From positions 2,046,001 to 2,110,000 of the forward strand of contig NZ_JAVTSS010000002.1 in assembly GCF_032678705.1 (NCBI RefSeq): DNA of 64,000 nt, read 5' to 3'. The notes beneath the pieces are model-generated. The model searched no databases. It had not been told where the DNA came from and worked only from the letters and a program-made list of their open reading frames with translations. This document shows positions 1 through 7,406 of the stretch, piece by piece. This DNA comes from Pedobacter frigiditerrae. GTDB taxonomy: Bacteria; Bacteroidota; Bacteroidia; Sphingobacteriales; Sphingobacteriaceae. The stretch's first letter is position 1. Each line of letters starts with the position of its first letter. A program made the translations under genes and the position numbers.

Positions 1-489
1 ATTATCACCTTTGTCTATTCGGTATTTAGCTTGGTAAATGTATTCGCCCTCATCGTAGTTTTCGTTCACATAGTGGATGGTTATTCCGCCTTCAGGTTCA
101 CCTGCTTCCATTACCGCTTTATGTACAAAATCGCCATACATTCCCTTGCCACCAAACTTTGGCAATATAGCGGGATGTATGTTGATGATTCTTCCTGGAT
201 ATTCGTGAATTAAATTTTTAGGAATTAACCACATGAAACCTGCTAGTACAATTAAATCTATGCTCAAGTTTTTTAATAAATCGATAATGTTATCGGTTTT
301 ATAAAATTCGTGTTTATCGAAAATGTGAGAAGGGATTTCAAAACTATCAGCTCGCTGTAATACATAAGCATCAGAATTGTTGGTTAAAACCAATGCAATT
401 TCAACTTCTGTATTGCGTTTAAAATGCTCCATTAATTTTTGGGCATTGGATCCTGAGCCTGAAGCAAAAATTGCGATACGTTTCTTCAA
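1..489 (-). CDS. purN: Phosphoribosylglycinamide formyltransferase, C-terminus cut by window edge
   Basis: PurN transfers a formyl group from 10-formyl-THF to GAR in cytoplasmic purine synthesis. Reading leftward the protein begins LKKRIAIFASGSGSN, the phosphate-binding N-terminus of the family. It continues through a segment reading IVLAGFMWLIPKNLI and the catalytic-region signature INIHPAILPKFGG, followed by the GITIHYV stretch. 163 codons are present; the last part lies beyond base 1. No ATG is available: an in-frame TGA lies just upstream, so the start must be the TTG at 489-487 or the ATT before it. A non-ATG start explains why simple ORF calling misses this gene. Family assignment is confident; the exact start is inferred. 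Confidence 0.9.
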   Translation of the reverse strand, partial: MKKRIAIFASGSGSNAQKLMEHFKRNTEVEIALVLTNNSDAYVLQRADSFEIPSHIFDKHEFYKTDNIIDLLKNLSIDLIVLAGFMWLIPKNLIHEYPGRIINIHPAILPKFGGKGMYGDFVHKAVMEAGEPEGGITIHYVNENYDEGEYIYQAKYRIDKGDN

Positions 490-791
490 AATTCTATGTT
501 TTTTTCAAAAATAGCATTTTAGCCATTCAAAGAAAGTGTTTTGTTGATTTTTTATAAATTATATAGGTAAAGATGAGTTTGTTAAATGCCAAATGTATAA
601 TCAATCTGAGCCTTCTATAAACGTTTGTGCTCAATTATTTGTTCGATTTTTAACTGTAATTCATCAATTAATTCAATTTTACCATTATTTCTGAAAAATA
701 TTTCAAAAGCATTTTGCATTTTAAAAACATAAACTCTATATTTGCAGTCCGAAAAATAGTTAACACAGAAGATATAAAAGGCTAAACAACA
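490..791. other. Intergenic region between divergent purN and rpsT
   Basis: About 300 bases without a convincing gene. It carries the upstream side of purN (leftward) and the rpsT promoter (713-744). A 34-codon leftward frame beginning with ATG near 716 overlaps the rpsT promoter, has no recognisable motif, and is not called. Confidence 0.6.
713..744 (+). promoter_or_regulatory. Bacteroidota sigma-A promoter of rpsT
   Basis: TTTG at 713-716 is followed after 20 bases by TATATTTG at 737-744, matching the Bacteroidota -33/-7 consensus (TTTG, TAnnTTTG). The inferred transcription start is near 751, giving a leader of about 40 bases before the rpsT ATG. Confidence 0.75.
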
Positions 792-1046
792 ATGGCAAAT
801 CATAAATCGTCTTTAAAAAGAATTAGAGCAAACGCTACAAAACGTCTACGTAACAGATATCAAGCAAAAACTACACGTACCTTTATCAAAAGATTACGTG
901 CTGCTGAAGATAAAAAAACTGGTGCTGAGTTATTACCTAAAGTAATTTCTATGTTAGATCGTTTAGCTAAGAAAAACGTAATTCACAAAAACAAAGCTGC
1001 TAACAACAAATCAAAATTAACGAAATTCGTTAACGGTTTAAAATAG
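792..1046 (+). CDS. rpsT: 30S ribosomal protein S20 (bS20)
   Basis: Primary 16S-rRNA-binding protein of the small subunit. The 84-residue product begins MANHKSSLKRIRANAT, the typical bS20 N-terminus, is very rich in Lys and Arg, and is predicted helical throughout as expected. Length matches the family. It stands alone between its own promoter (713-744) and a rho-independent terminator (1068-1101), so it is a monocistronic unit. No Shine-Dalgarno is present (AACAACAATG precedes the start), normal for this phylum. Confidence 0.97.
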   Translation: MANHKSSLKRIRANATKRLRNRYQAKTTRTFIKRLRAAEDKKTGAELLPKVISMLDRLAKKNVIHKNKAANNKSKLTKFVNGLK

Positions 1047-1067
1047 GCGTCTTTTTTCTAGATATTT

Positions 1068-1101
1068 AAACGGTATTGCTTTTAGCGATACCGTTTTTTT
1101 T
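1068..1101 (+). terminator. Rho-independent terminator of rpsT
   Basis: AAACGGTAT at 1068-1076 pairs with ATACCGTTT at 1088-1096, with further partial pairing inside the loop, and a run of eight T follows. It lies 22 bases after the rpsT stop. Confidence 0.9.
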
Positions 1102-1136
1102 GCGTCTATATTTTTACGTTTGAGGATATAGCTCTT

Positions 1137-1188
1137 GTTGGCGGGGACGCCAACATCGCAAATCGCGAACATTGGCGTCCTCGCCAAC
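1137..1188. repeat. GC-rich 52-bp hairpin element
   Basis: GTTGGCGGGGACGCCAA (from 1137) is the near-perfect inverse of TTGGCGTCCTCGCCAAC (ending 1188). The centre also pairs (TCGC..GCGA), so almost the whole 52 bases fold into one hairpin. Each arm is itself palindromic (TTGGCG..CGCCAA). It is strikingly GC-rich against its AT-rich surroundings and has no T-run, so it is not a typical terminator. It resembles REP-like dispersed palindromes; a copy number elsewhere cannot be seen here. Confidence 0.7.
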
Positions 1189-1301
1189 GTGTTGATTATA
1201 TGTTAAATTTAAAATAGTTCTTGAAATTGTTTTAATAAATACAATTTCTATATTTAGAATTCAATCCATCCCGATTGCAAACAAAAGATAAAAACAACAG
1301 G

Positions 1302-2000
1302 ATGGATAATTACGACCAAAAACTAGGCATCAAAGCTTGGGCAGAAGCTGATAGACCGAGAGAAAAATTACTACTTCAAGGTAGAAGGCAATTAACCGAT
1401 GCAGAATTAATAGCTATTCTAATCGGATCTGGCAGTAGAACTGAAACTGCAGTTGATTTAAGCAAGCGTATTCTTAATTTTTATCAGAACGATTTAGCAA
1501 AAGTTGCCAAATTAAGCGTTAAAGACCTTTCTAAATTTAAAGGTATAGGAGAAGCCAAGGCAATTTCTATTGTAGCAGCTTTAGAATTGGGGAGAAGAAG
1601 AAAGGAGTCAGAAAAGGAAGGTCCCGTAAAAATTACTTCCTCAAAGGATGCCTACGAAATTTTGAGAAGCGAGTTGGCAGATTTAGTTCACGAAGAATTT
1701 TGGATTTTGGTGCTCAACAGGGCCAACTTTGTAACCAGCAAACATTTAATAAGCAAAGGCGGACAATCTGGTACAGTTGCAGATCCTAAAGTTATCTTTA
1801 AAGTAGCCATAGAAAATAATGCTGCAAATATAGTTTTAGCTCATAATCATCCCTCTGGTAATTTAAAAGCAAGTTCTGCAGATATTAATCTGACAAAAAA
1901 AATGGTACAAGCAGGCTTGTTGCTCGAAATTCCAATTTATGATCATTTAATTATTACCGATCATTCTTATTTAAGCATGGCTGATGAAAGCTTGATGTAA
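1302..2000 (+). CDS. radC: RadC family JAB-domain protein
   Basis: RadC (UPF0758) proteins combine an N-terminal helix-hairpin-helix region with a C-terminal JAB1/MPN metalloprotease-like fold. The DNA-repair role implied by the name is not firmly established. Here the helix-hairpin-helix lies around residues 50-90 (FKGIGEAKAISIVAALELGRR). The JAMM zinc motif appears intact as HNHPSGN followed by S-x-x-D in the C-terminal half. I place the start at the ATG at 1302, giving MDNYDQKLGIKAWAEADRPR; an in-frame TTG at 1275 would add nine unconserved residues. The product is 232 residues, close to the family norm. It has no obvious operon partner. Confidence 0.9.
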   Translation: MDNYDQKLGIKAWAEADRPREKLLLQGRRQLTDAELIAILIGSGSRTETAVDLSKRILNFYQNDLAKVAKLSVKDLSKFKGIGEAKAISIVAALELGRRRKESEKEGPVKITSSKDAYEILRSELADLVHEEFWILVLNRANFVTSKHLISKGGQSGTVADPKVIFKVAIENNAANIVLAHNHPSGNLKASSADINLTKKMVQAGLLLEIPIYDHLIITDHSYLSMADESLM

Positions 2001-2009
2001 CTAACCTAC

Positions 2010-2063
2010 CGTCACTTCGACGATAGGAGAGGTCTGTAAGTGAAAAGCAATTCAGTGACAACG
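2010..2063. repeat. Degenerate 'GTCACT...AGTGAC' intergenic repeat
   Basis: GTCACT at 2011-2016 and AGTGAC at 2054-2059 form the ends of an imperfect palindrome, with further partial pairing inside. It resembles the clearer GTCA...TGAC elements at 9098-9163 and 53659-53716. Family membership is inferred. Confidence 0.35.
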
Positions 2064-2112
2064 AAACTAATTCTTTACAATTATTTAACATCTGATTTGT
2101 AATTTAGCCATT

Positions 2113-2949
2113 ATGAAAAAGACCATTTTATTTGTATTGATTTGTTTATCGATATCAACGGCAACAAATGCACAGAAAAATCAACCAATAAATATCATGT
2201 CCTATAACATTAGGTTAAATGTAAAATCTGATGGTATTAATGCCTGGCCAAATAGAAAAGACAATGTTAAAGCATTGGTAAAGTTTTATGATGCTGATAT
2301 TTTATGTGTGCAAGAAGCACTACCAGATCAGTTCGACGATTTATTAACCAACTCAGATTTTGATGTCGTTGGTGTTGGTAGAGATGATGGTAAACGCAAA
2401 GGCGAATTTTCTGCCATCTATTTTAATAAAAATCGTTTTACAAAAAAGGATGGAGGCACATTTTGGTTATCGTTAACACCTGATGTGCCAAGCAAAGGTT
2501 GGGACGCGGCTTTAAACAGAATTTGCTCTTGGGTAAAATTATACGATAAATCTAATAAAAAAGAGTTCATCGTTTTTAACACGCACTACGATCATGTGGG
2601 CGTACAGGCAAGAATTGAATCGGCAAAGTTAATTAAACAAAAAATTCAAGAAATTGCGCCAAAATTGCCTGTTGTTTTTACTGGAGATCTAAATGTAACT
2701 CCAGAAACAGAAGCCATAGCAACAATCAAATCTTTTTTGATAGATACTAAAGAAATCACCGTTGAACCTCCTTATGGCCCAACAGGAACTTTTAATAGTT
2801 TTAAATGGGATAGTCCTCTGAAAGATAAAATCGATTACATTTTTGTAAACAAGGCTTTTAAGGTTCAGAAATTTGCTGTCTTATCTGATAGTAAAGACCA
2901 ACGTTATTATTCAGACCATTTGCCTGTTTTTGTAAGGTTGTTATTTTAA
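2113..2949 (+). CDS. Secreted endonuclease/exonuclease/phosphatase-fold protein
   Basis: 278 residues with a Sec signal peptide (MKKTILFVLICLSISTATNA, cleaved before QKNQ). The mature part is an EEP (DNase I/sphingomyelinase-like) domain with its motifs in order: MSYNIRLN, ILCVQEAL (metal-binding Glu), FNTHYDHVG (catalytic His), FTGDLNVTPE (Asp/Asn), DYIFVN, and the C-terminal YYSDHLPV (Asp-His pair). All catalytic residues look present. The substrate cannot be read from sequence; exported members in Bacteroidota may act on phosphodiesters of nucleic acids, lipids or sugars. Seven bases separate it from the following lipoprotein gene, so the two are probably co-transcribed. Confidence 0.88.
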   Translation: MKKTILFVLICLSISTATNAQKNQPINIMSYNIRLNVKSDGINAWPNRKDNVKALVKFYDADILCVQEALPDQFDDLLTNSDFDVVGVGRDDGKRKGEFSAIYFNKNRFTKKDGGTFWLSLTPDVPSKGWDAALNRICSWVKLYDKSNKKEFIVFNTHYDHVGVQARIESAKLIKQKIQEIAPKLPVVFTGDLNVTPETEAIATIKSFLIDTKEITVEPPYGPTGTFNSFKWDSPLKDKIDYIFVNKAFKVQKFAVLSDSKDQRYYSDHLPVFVRLLF

Positions 2950-2956
2950 CTTAGAA

Positions 2957-3448
2957 ATGATGAAAAAAATATTAGGAATAATACTGCTTGTTTTGATAAT
3001 TACTAGTTGTGAAAAACCAATTGGAGGTGTAGTTATCAATGCAGATGTGAGTTTCTCATTTGTAAATTCAAAGGGTGAAGATTTATTAAACTTAAATACT
3101 ACAGGAGCGCTTACGGAAGAAAATGTAGATATATATGTTTTAAGAAATGGATTAAAAGTGCGACTATATAAAGGAAACTTAGATGCAGCGAAATATTTTA
3201 AAATTAGGACTGAAAATGGCAAGAGTAGGTTTCAAATGTACTTTGATATAAGTCCTGAAAATTTCATCGGCAACAAAATCACTCAATTTATAAGGTACAA
3301 AGATGGTACGGAAGATGAGATTGTTGGAGAATTTAATGCGGATAGAAAAACAAATACACTATTGCAACAAATTTGGATTAATGGTGTAGCTAAATCAAGA
3401 ATAGAAACTGGAAATTCAGGCCAAAATCCTATTGTTATAATGAAATAA
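2957..3448 (+). CDS. Small hypothetical lipoprotein
   Basis: 163 residues beginning MMKKILGIILLVLIITSCEKP: a lipoprotein signal peptide with lipobox ITSC, so the mature Cys should be lipid-anchored. The rest (beta-rich, with phrases such as VSFSFVNSKGEDLLN and IRYKDGTEDEIVGEF) matches no family I recognise. It may be a small beta-sandwich. The start could be either of two consecutive ATGs (2957 or 2960). It follows the EEP-fold gene by seven bases and probably shares its mRNA. Function unknown. Confidence 0.75.
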   Translation: MMKKILGIILLVLIITSCEKPIGGVVINADVSFSFVNSKGEDLLNLNTTGALTEENVDIYVLRNGLKVRLYKGNLDAAKYFKIRTENGKSRFQMYFDISPENFIGNKITQFIRYKDGTEDEIVGEFNADRKTNTLLQQIWINGVAKSRIETGNSGQNPIVIMK

Positions 3449-3489
3449 TAAATCGAAAAGGTTATTGAAACTTGAACTCGATAATTAGC

Positions 3490-3912
3490 TTATTCCTTTG
3501 GCTTTTCTTTCTTCCTTACAAAAATCATCGTATTCCTGCGATTTTCGGAACGCCATACTTCTTGTTTATCGGTTACTATTTGAACTTTTAAACTATCGGT
3601 GTTCAAAAATTTGATAAAATAACTATTGATGATGGTTTTGCTTTGAGTTTCTGCCGAAAGTGTGCTAAGCTTTAATCTATCTATTTCATTTATTTTATCG
3701 ATTTGATAGGTGCCTTTTAACACTAATTCTTTTTCCTTGTGTTCTGTTGTGGATGTGAAACTTTTGTCGATAGCAAATTCGTAAAGCACTTTTGTTTTCT
3801 TTTTAGGACTTTCATATTCCCATTTTCCTGCCAAAGATTTATAAGTTATTTCTTGTGCTTTTGTATTAGAAAAATACAAGCAAATGACGAGTATGAAACT
3901 CAGAATTTTCAT
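3490..3912 (-). CDS. Secreted hypothetical protein, lipocalin-like
   Basis: Start placed at the ATG at 3912, giving MKILSFILVICLYFSNTKAQ, a convincing signal peptide; an upstream in-frame ATG at 3963 would bury it behind 17 polar residues. The mature protein (about 120 residues) begins EITYKSLAGKWEYESP and alternates beta-strand-like stretches, the pattern of small lipocalin-like/DUF4488-type proteins that open with a 'GxW' motif. Family assignment is tentative. It is convergent with the lipoprotein gene ending at 3448, and no clear terminator is seen between them. Confidence 0.65.
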   Translation of the reverse strand: MKILSFILVICLYFSNTKAQEITYKSLAGKWEYESPKKKTKVLYEFAIDKSFTSTTEHKEKELVLKGTYQIDKINEIDRLKLSTLSAETQSKTIINSYFIKFLNTDSLKVQIVTDKQEVWRSENRRNTMIFVRKKEKPKE

Positions 3913-3980
3913 CTTTGGGCTATTTAGTTGCTTATCGCTCATCATAAACAAAACAATGCTCACTTTGTTTGCTTTCTGGC

Positions 3981-4010
3981 TTTACCTTTCCGCATTAAAT
4001 AATATCTTTG
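3981..4010 (+). promoter_or_regulatory. Probable pheT promoter
   Basis: TATCTTTG at 4003-4010 matches the -7 consensus; a weak -33 (TTTA, 3981-3984) lies 18 bases upstream. Inferred transcription start near 4017 would leave a leader of about 75 bases containing the inverted repeat at 4027-4072. Confidence 0.55.
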
Positions 4011-4026
4011 CACTTTACTAAAATTA

Positions 4027-4072
4027 GATAGGCGTTTAGCGTACAGCGTTCAGCTCTCGCTAAACGCCTATC
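4027..4072 (+). repeat. Perfect 15-bp inverted repeat in the pheT leader
   Basis: GATAGGCGTTTAGCG (4027-4041) is the exact inverse of CGCTAAACGCCTATC (4058-4072), separated by 16 bases. It lies between the predicted promoter and the pheT ATG at 4092, so the mRNA leader should form a strong hairpin 19 bases before the start codon. There is no following T-run. Confidence 0.8.
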
Positions 4073-4091
4073 GCATATACGCAATACTCAG

Positions 4092-6491
4092 ATGAAAATA
4101 TCATATAGCTGGCTTAAACAATTTATACAAACTGATAAAACTCCACAAGAAATTTCGCTCATCTTAACCAATATTGGTTTAGAGGTAGAAAGTTTGGAAA
4201 AGGTACAGCCTATTGTAGGTGGCTTAGATGGACTGGTAATTGGCCACGTGGTTGAATGTGAGCAGCATCCAAATGCAGACCGCTTACGTGTAACAAAGGT
4301 AAATGTTGGCACTGGCGAGTTGTTGCAAATTGTTTGTGGTGCGCCAAATGTTGGTGTAAATCAGAAAGTTGTTGTTGCTACGGTGGGCACAACAGTTTTT
4401 CCTAATGAGGGTGAACCATTTAAAATAAATAAATCTAAAATTAGAGGCGAAGTTTCTGAAGGGATGATTTGTGCTGAAGATGAAATTGGCTTGGGTGCTT
4501 CTCACGCAGGTATCATGGTTTTGCCAGAAGATACTGAAATCGGCATTGCTGCAAAATCTTATTTCAAAATGGAAGACGATTTTGTTTTCGAAATAGGCTT
4601 AACACCAAATAGGGCAGATGCAGCATCACACTTAGGTGTGGCTAGAGATTTAGCAGCTTATTTGCGTACTTCTTATCAAATGCCAGATATTGCTAGTTTT
4701 AAAACTGCTAATGAAAATTTAACCATCGCAGTTGAGGTTGAGGATACGGCAGCTTGTCCACGTTATAGTAGTGTAACAATTGCTGGTGTAACTGTAAAAT
4801 CCTCACCAGATTGGTTAAAAGATAAATTAAAAGTTATTGGCATTCGCCCAATTAATAATATTGTAGATGTAACCAATTATGTATTGCATGAACTTGGTCA
4901 ACCTTTACATGCTTTTGATGCCGACAAAATTAAAGGCAAAAAAGTAATCGTCAAAAAAGTTGCAGAAGGAACTCCATTTGTAACTTTAGATGATGTAGAG
5001 CGTAAACTTTCTGCAGATGATTTGATGATTTGCAACGCTGAAGAGCCAATGTGTATAGCAGGTGTTTTCGGAGGAAAAACATCGGGCGTTAGCGAACAAA
5101 CGACCAATATATTTTTAGAGAGTGCTTATTTCAATTCAGTTTCTGTACGTAAAACTTCTAAAAGACATAACTTAAAAACAGATGCATCATTCAGGTTTGA
5201 GCGTGGTACAGACCCAGAAATTACATTGTTGGCTTTAAAACGTGCAGCTTTATTAATTCAAGAAGTTGCTGGTGGCGAAATCTCTTCTTCAATTTCTGAT
5301 ATTTATCCTGTGAAATCAAATCCTTTTGATGTTGAAGTTAGTTATGCAAATATTGTAAAACTGATTGGTCAGGATATTCCTTCAGCAGAAATTAAAGCTA
5401 TCATTTTAGCTCTAGGAATTGAGGTTGCAAATGAAACAGCAGAAGGACTAAGTTTAAAAGTTCCTGCTTACAAAGTAGACGTAACTCGAGAATGCGATGT
5501 AACGGAAGAGGTTTTACGTATTTACGGTTACAACAATATTCATATCCCAACTAAGGTTAATGCGTCTCTAGCTTTCACGGCAAAGCCTAATAAAGAGAAT
5601 GTACAAAACCTAATTGCAGATATGTTAACTGCAAATGGTTTCTTAGAAATTTGGTGTAACTCTTTAACTCGTTCAGCATATTCTAAAAATCCTGATGAGG
5701 CAGTACAGATTTTAAATCCATTAAGTTCGGATTTAAATGTAATGCGTCAAAGTTTATTACAACCTGCATTAGAAAGTGTGTCGTATAACCAAAATCGTAA
5801 GAGCTCTGATTTGAAATTATATGAGTTTGGTAAAACCTATCATTTAATTAATGAGCAATATGTAGAGCGCCCACGTTTGTTAGTTTTAATCAGTGGTGCT
5901 AAACAAAGCGAACAATGGAACCATGTTACCACACCATCTACCTTTTATAATTTAAAAGCTGCAGTTGATGCTGTAATTGGCCGTTTAGGTTTAAGTAATT
6001 TTCAGTCTGAAGAAATTAAGGATGAAAACTTCGCCTATGGCTTAAAATATTTTAGAGGAGATAAAACGTTAGTTTCTTTTGGGGCGGCAACCAATGCTGA
6101 TAGAAAACAAGCAGGTGTTGATGCAGCTGTATTTTATGCAGATTTTGATTGGGCCTTATTGTTAGATGCAGTTAGAAAAAACAAGATTGTAAATAAAGAG
6201 GTGCCAAAATATCCAGCAGTAAGAAGAGACCTTTCCATGTTGGTTGATGAAGCAGTTACTTTTGGAGATTTAGAAAGTATTGCTTTTAAAACAGAGAAAA
6301 AATTATTGAAGGAAGTTCAGATTTTTGATGTTTACCAAGGTGATAAATTGCCAGCTGGTAAAAAATCTTATGCACTGAATTTTACCTTACAGGATGAAGA
6401 GCAAACTTTAACTGATAAGCAAATCGATGCGATTATGCAAAAGATTATAGCTAACTTAGCGCAAAGTGCGAAAGCAGAAATAAGAAAATAG
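4092..6491 (+). CDS. pheT: Phenylalanine-tRNA ligase beta subunit
   Basis: Beta chain of the (alpha-beta)2 enzyme that charges tRNA-Phe in the cytoplasm. The 799-residue protein has the standard bacterial layout: an N-terminal tRNA-binding (EMAPII-like) domain with VVECEQHPNADRLRVTKVN and the GEVSEGMICAEDEIGL segment, the B3/B4 editing domain (GIRPINNIVDVTNYVLHELG, LDDVERKL), a B5 domain, the catalytic-like core, and a C-terminal anticodon-binding ferredoxin-like domain (YPAVRRDLSMLVDE...LTDKQIDAIM). Length is typical and no key segment is missing. pheS is not adjacent, common in this phylum. Confidence 0.97.
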   Translation: MKISYSWLKQFIQTDKTPQEISLILTNIGLEVESLEKVQPIVGGLDGLVIGHVVECEQHPNADRLRVTKVNVGTGELLQIVCGAPNVGVNQKVVVATVGTTVFPNEGEPFKINKSKIRGEVSEGMICAEDEIGLGASHAGIMVLPEDTEIGIAAKSYFKMEDDFVFEIGLTPNRADAASHLGVARDLAAYLRTSYQMPDIASFKTANENLTIAVEVEDTAACPRYSSVTIAGVTVKSSPDWLKDKLKVIGIRPINNIVDVTNYVLHELGQPLHAFDADKIKGKKVIVKKVAEGTPFVTLDDVERKLSADDLMICNAEEPMCIAGVFGGKTSGVSEQTTNIFLESAYFNSVSVRKTSKRHNLKTDASFRFERGTDPEITLLALKRAALLIQEVAGGEISSSISDIYPVKSNPFDVEVSYANIVKLIGQDIPSAEIKAIILALGIEVANETAEGLSLKVPAYKVDVTRECDVTEEVLRIYGYNNIHIPTKVNASLAFTAKPNKENVQNLIADMLTANGFLEIWCNSLTRSAYSKNPDEAVQILNPLSSDLNVMRQSLLQPALESVSYNQNRKSSDLKLYEFGKTYHLINEQYVERPRLLVLISGAKQSEQWNHVTTPSTFYNLKAAVDAVIGRLGLSNFQSEEIKDENFAYGLKYFRGDKTLVSFGAATNADRKQAGVDAAVFYADFDWALLLDAVRKNKIVNKEVPKYPAVRRDLSMLVDEAVTFGDLESIAFKTEKKLLKEVQIFDVYQGDKLPAGKKSYALNFTLQDEEQTLTDKQIDAIMQKIIANLAQSAKAEIRK

Positions 6492-6512
6492 TTAAAGAAT
6501 GATTGTGGGATA

Positions 6513-6575
6513 TAATGATTGAGTGATAGAATGTTGGGATTGATATTCAGAAAAGCCATTCACTCATTCAATATT
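6513..6575. repeat. Imperfect palindrome built of ATTCA/TGAAT words
   Basis: AATGATTGAGTGATAGAATG on the left is matched imperfectly by CATTCACTCATTCAATATT on the right. The right arm is repeated in part again (TTCATTCAATATT). It belongs to the slipped-word palindromes seen in many gaps of this window. Confidence 0.5.
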
Positions 6576-6601
6576 TTTTCATTCAATATTAAAATTTAAA
6601 A

Positions 6602-6892
6602 ATGTCTTCGGTTGCAGAACAATTAAATAGTGTATTACATAAAACAGCTCGATTAATTGAGTTGTGTAGTGCTTTGCAGGAAGAAAATGACTTGTTGAAA
6701 TTAGAAAACCAACAAACAAGAACAGCTTTAGAAACTGCTAAAATTAATAACAAGGAACTCGATGAAAAGTTAAGGGTACTTAAGTTGGCAAAGAGTATTG
6801 AAGGAACAAGTGAAAAGACACTTGATATAAAGCAAAAAATTAACGAATTTGTGCGGGAGATTGATAGGTGTGTAGTGTTGCTTAAAAAATAG
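6602..6892 (+). CDS. Small coiled-coil protein upstream of zapA
   Basis: 96 residues, almost entirely heptad-patterned (LIELCSALQEENDLLKLENQ, then ELDEKLRVLKLAKSI), predicting one long coiled coil with no signal peptide. Homologues of this kind commonly sit directly before zapA in Bacteroidota. By analogy with ZapB, a coiled-coil partner of ZapA at the division ring, a divisome role is plausible but is inference from position and shape only. It is 31 bases from zapA, so the two are likely co-transcribed. Confidence 0.75.
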   Translation: MSSVAEQLNSVLHKTARLIELCSALQEENDLLKLENQQTRTALETAKINNKELDEKLRVLKLAKSIEGTSEKTLDIKQKINEFVREIDRCVVLLKK

Positions 6893-6923
6893 GCGACATA
6901 AAAAATTGAAACTAAGCTAAAAA

Positions 6924-7214
6924 ATGGGAGAAATCTCGATTAAAATAACTATTTCTGACCGTATTTACCCCTTAAAGGTGAACATGGAAGAGGAAGAGAT
7001 TGTGAGACGAGCAGCTAAAATTATTAATGAGCGTATAAAGGACTACCAAGAAAATTATGCGGTTAGAGATAAACAGGATTTGCTTTCTATGGCAGTGTTG
7101 CATTATGCAACTGCTGTTTTAAGAACAGAGCATAAGGTGCAAAACCAAGATACTGAAGTAGCTGACAAAGTCGAAGAATTGGATAGTTTATTAAACGGGT
7201 TTTTCGCTAAATAA
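6924..7214 (+). CDS. zapA: Cell division protein ZapA
   Basis: ZapA binds FtsZ and promotes bundling of protofilaments at the Z ring. The 96-residue protein has the family's N-terminal beta-strand globular part (EISIKITISDRIYPLKVNME), then EEEIVRRAAKIINERIKDYQ, and a C-terminal coiled coil. The DKQDLLSMAVLHYATA segment is typical of ZapA. Length is right for the family. It follows the coiled-coil gene and precedes a structured intergenic region and rny. Confidence 0.9.
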   Translation: MGEISIKITISDRIYPLKVNMEEEEIVRRAAKIINERIKDYQENYAVRDKQDLLSMAVLHYATAVLRTEHKVQNQDTEVADKVEELDSLLNGFFAK

Positions 7215-7225
7215 ATCGTTCTTTA

Positions 7226-7356
7226 TTGGTTTATAGGTGATTATTCATTTGTGAACCATCTTAAGCTAAAAGAATTTGGCCGTGGCTAAATTTTTATGTT
7301 TCAATATTTCTTGATTTTATTTAATCATCAGCTTTGCTGGAGAATTTATAAACCAA
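7226..7356 (+). ncRNA. Candidate structured RNA, possibly 6S-like (6S-Flavo)
   Basis: The zapA-rny gap folds into a long rod. TTGGTTTATA (7226-7235) pairs perfectly with TATAAACCAA (7347-7356). Inside, TGATTA (7238-7243) pairs with TAATCA (7322-7327). An asymmetric bubble carries the hairpin CAGCTTTGCTG on its 3' side. A terminal hairpin of about 11 pairs, including G-U pairs, runs from AAGAATTTGGC (7270) to GCTAAATTTTT (ending 7295). A closing stem, large asymmetric bubble with small hairpin, and terminal stem is the 6S RNA plan. In many bacteria ssrS lies next to zapA. No clear promoter is visible, so it may be processed from zapA mRNA. Identity is inferred, not searched. Confidence 0.45.
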
Positions 7357-7406
7357 GTGCATGCAACATAATTATTTAGTTACGGTTTTTTTATATAAAA
7401 CAAGAA

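Noticed and set aside
31..213. Plus-strand frame in the first 200 bases
   Set aside because: It is a shadow of purN, whose conserved motifs are read on the minus strand.
615..803. Leftward reading frame overlapping rpsT start
   Set aside because: It lies antisense to the rpsT promoter and start, has no family resemblance, and the conserved features belong to the plus strand.
4017..4091. T-box riboswitch before pheT
   Set aside because: No T-box sequence, specifier loop or terminator/antiterminator pair is visible, and T-boxes are not typical in this phylum.
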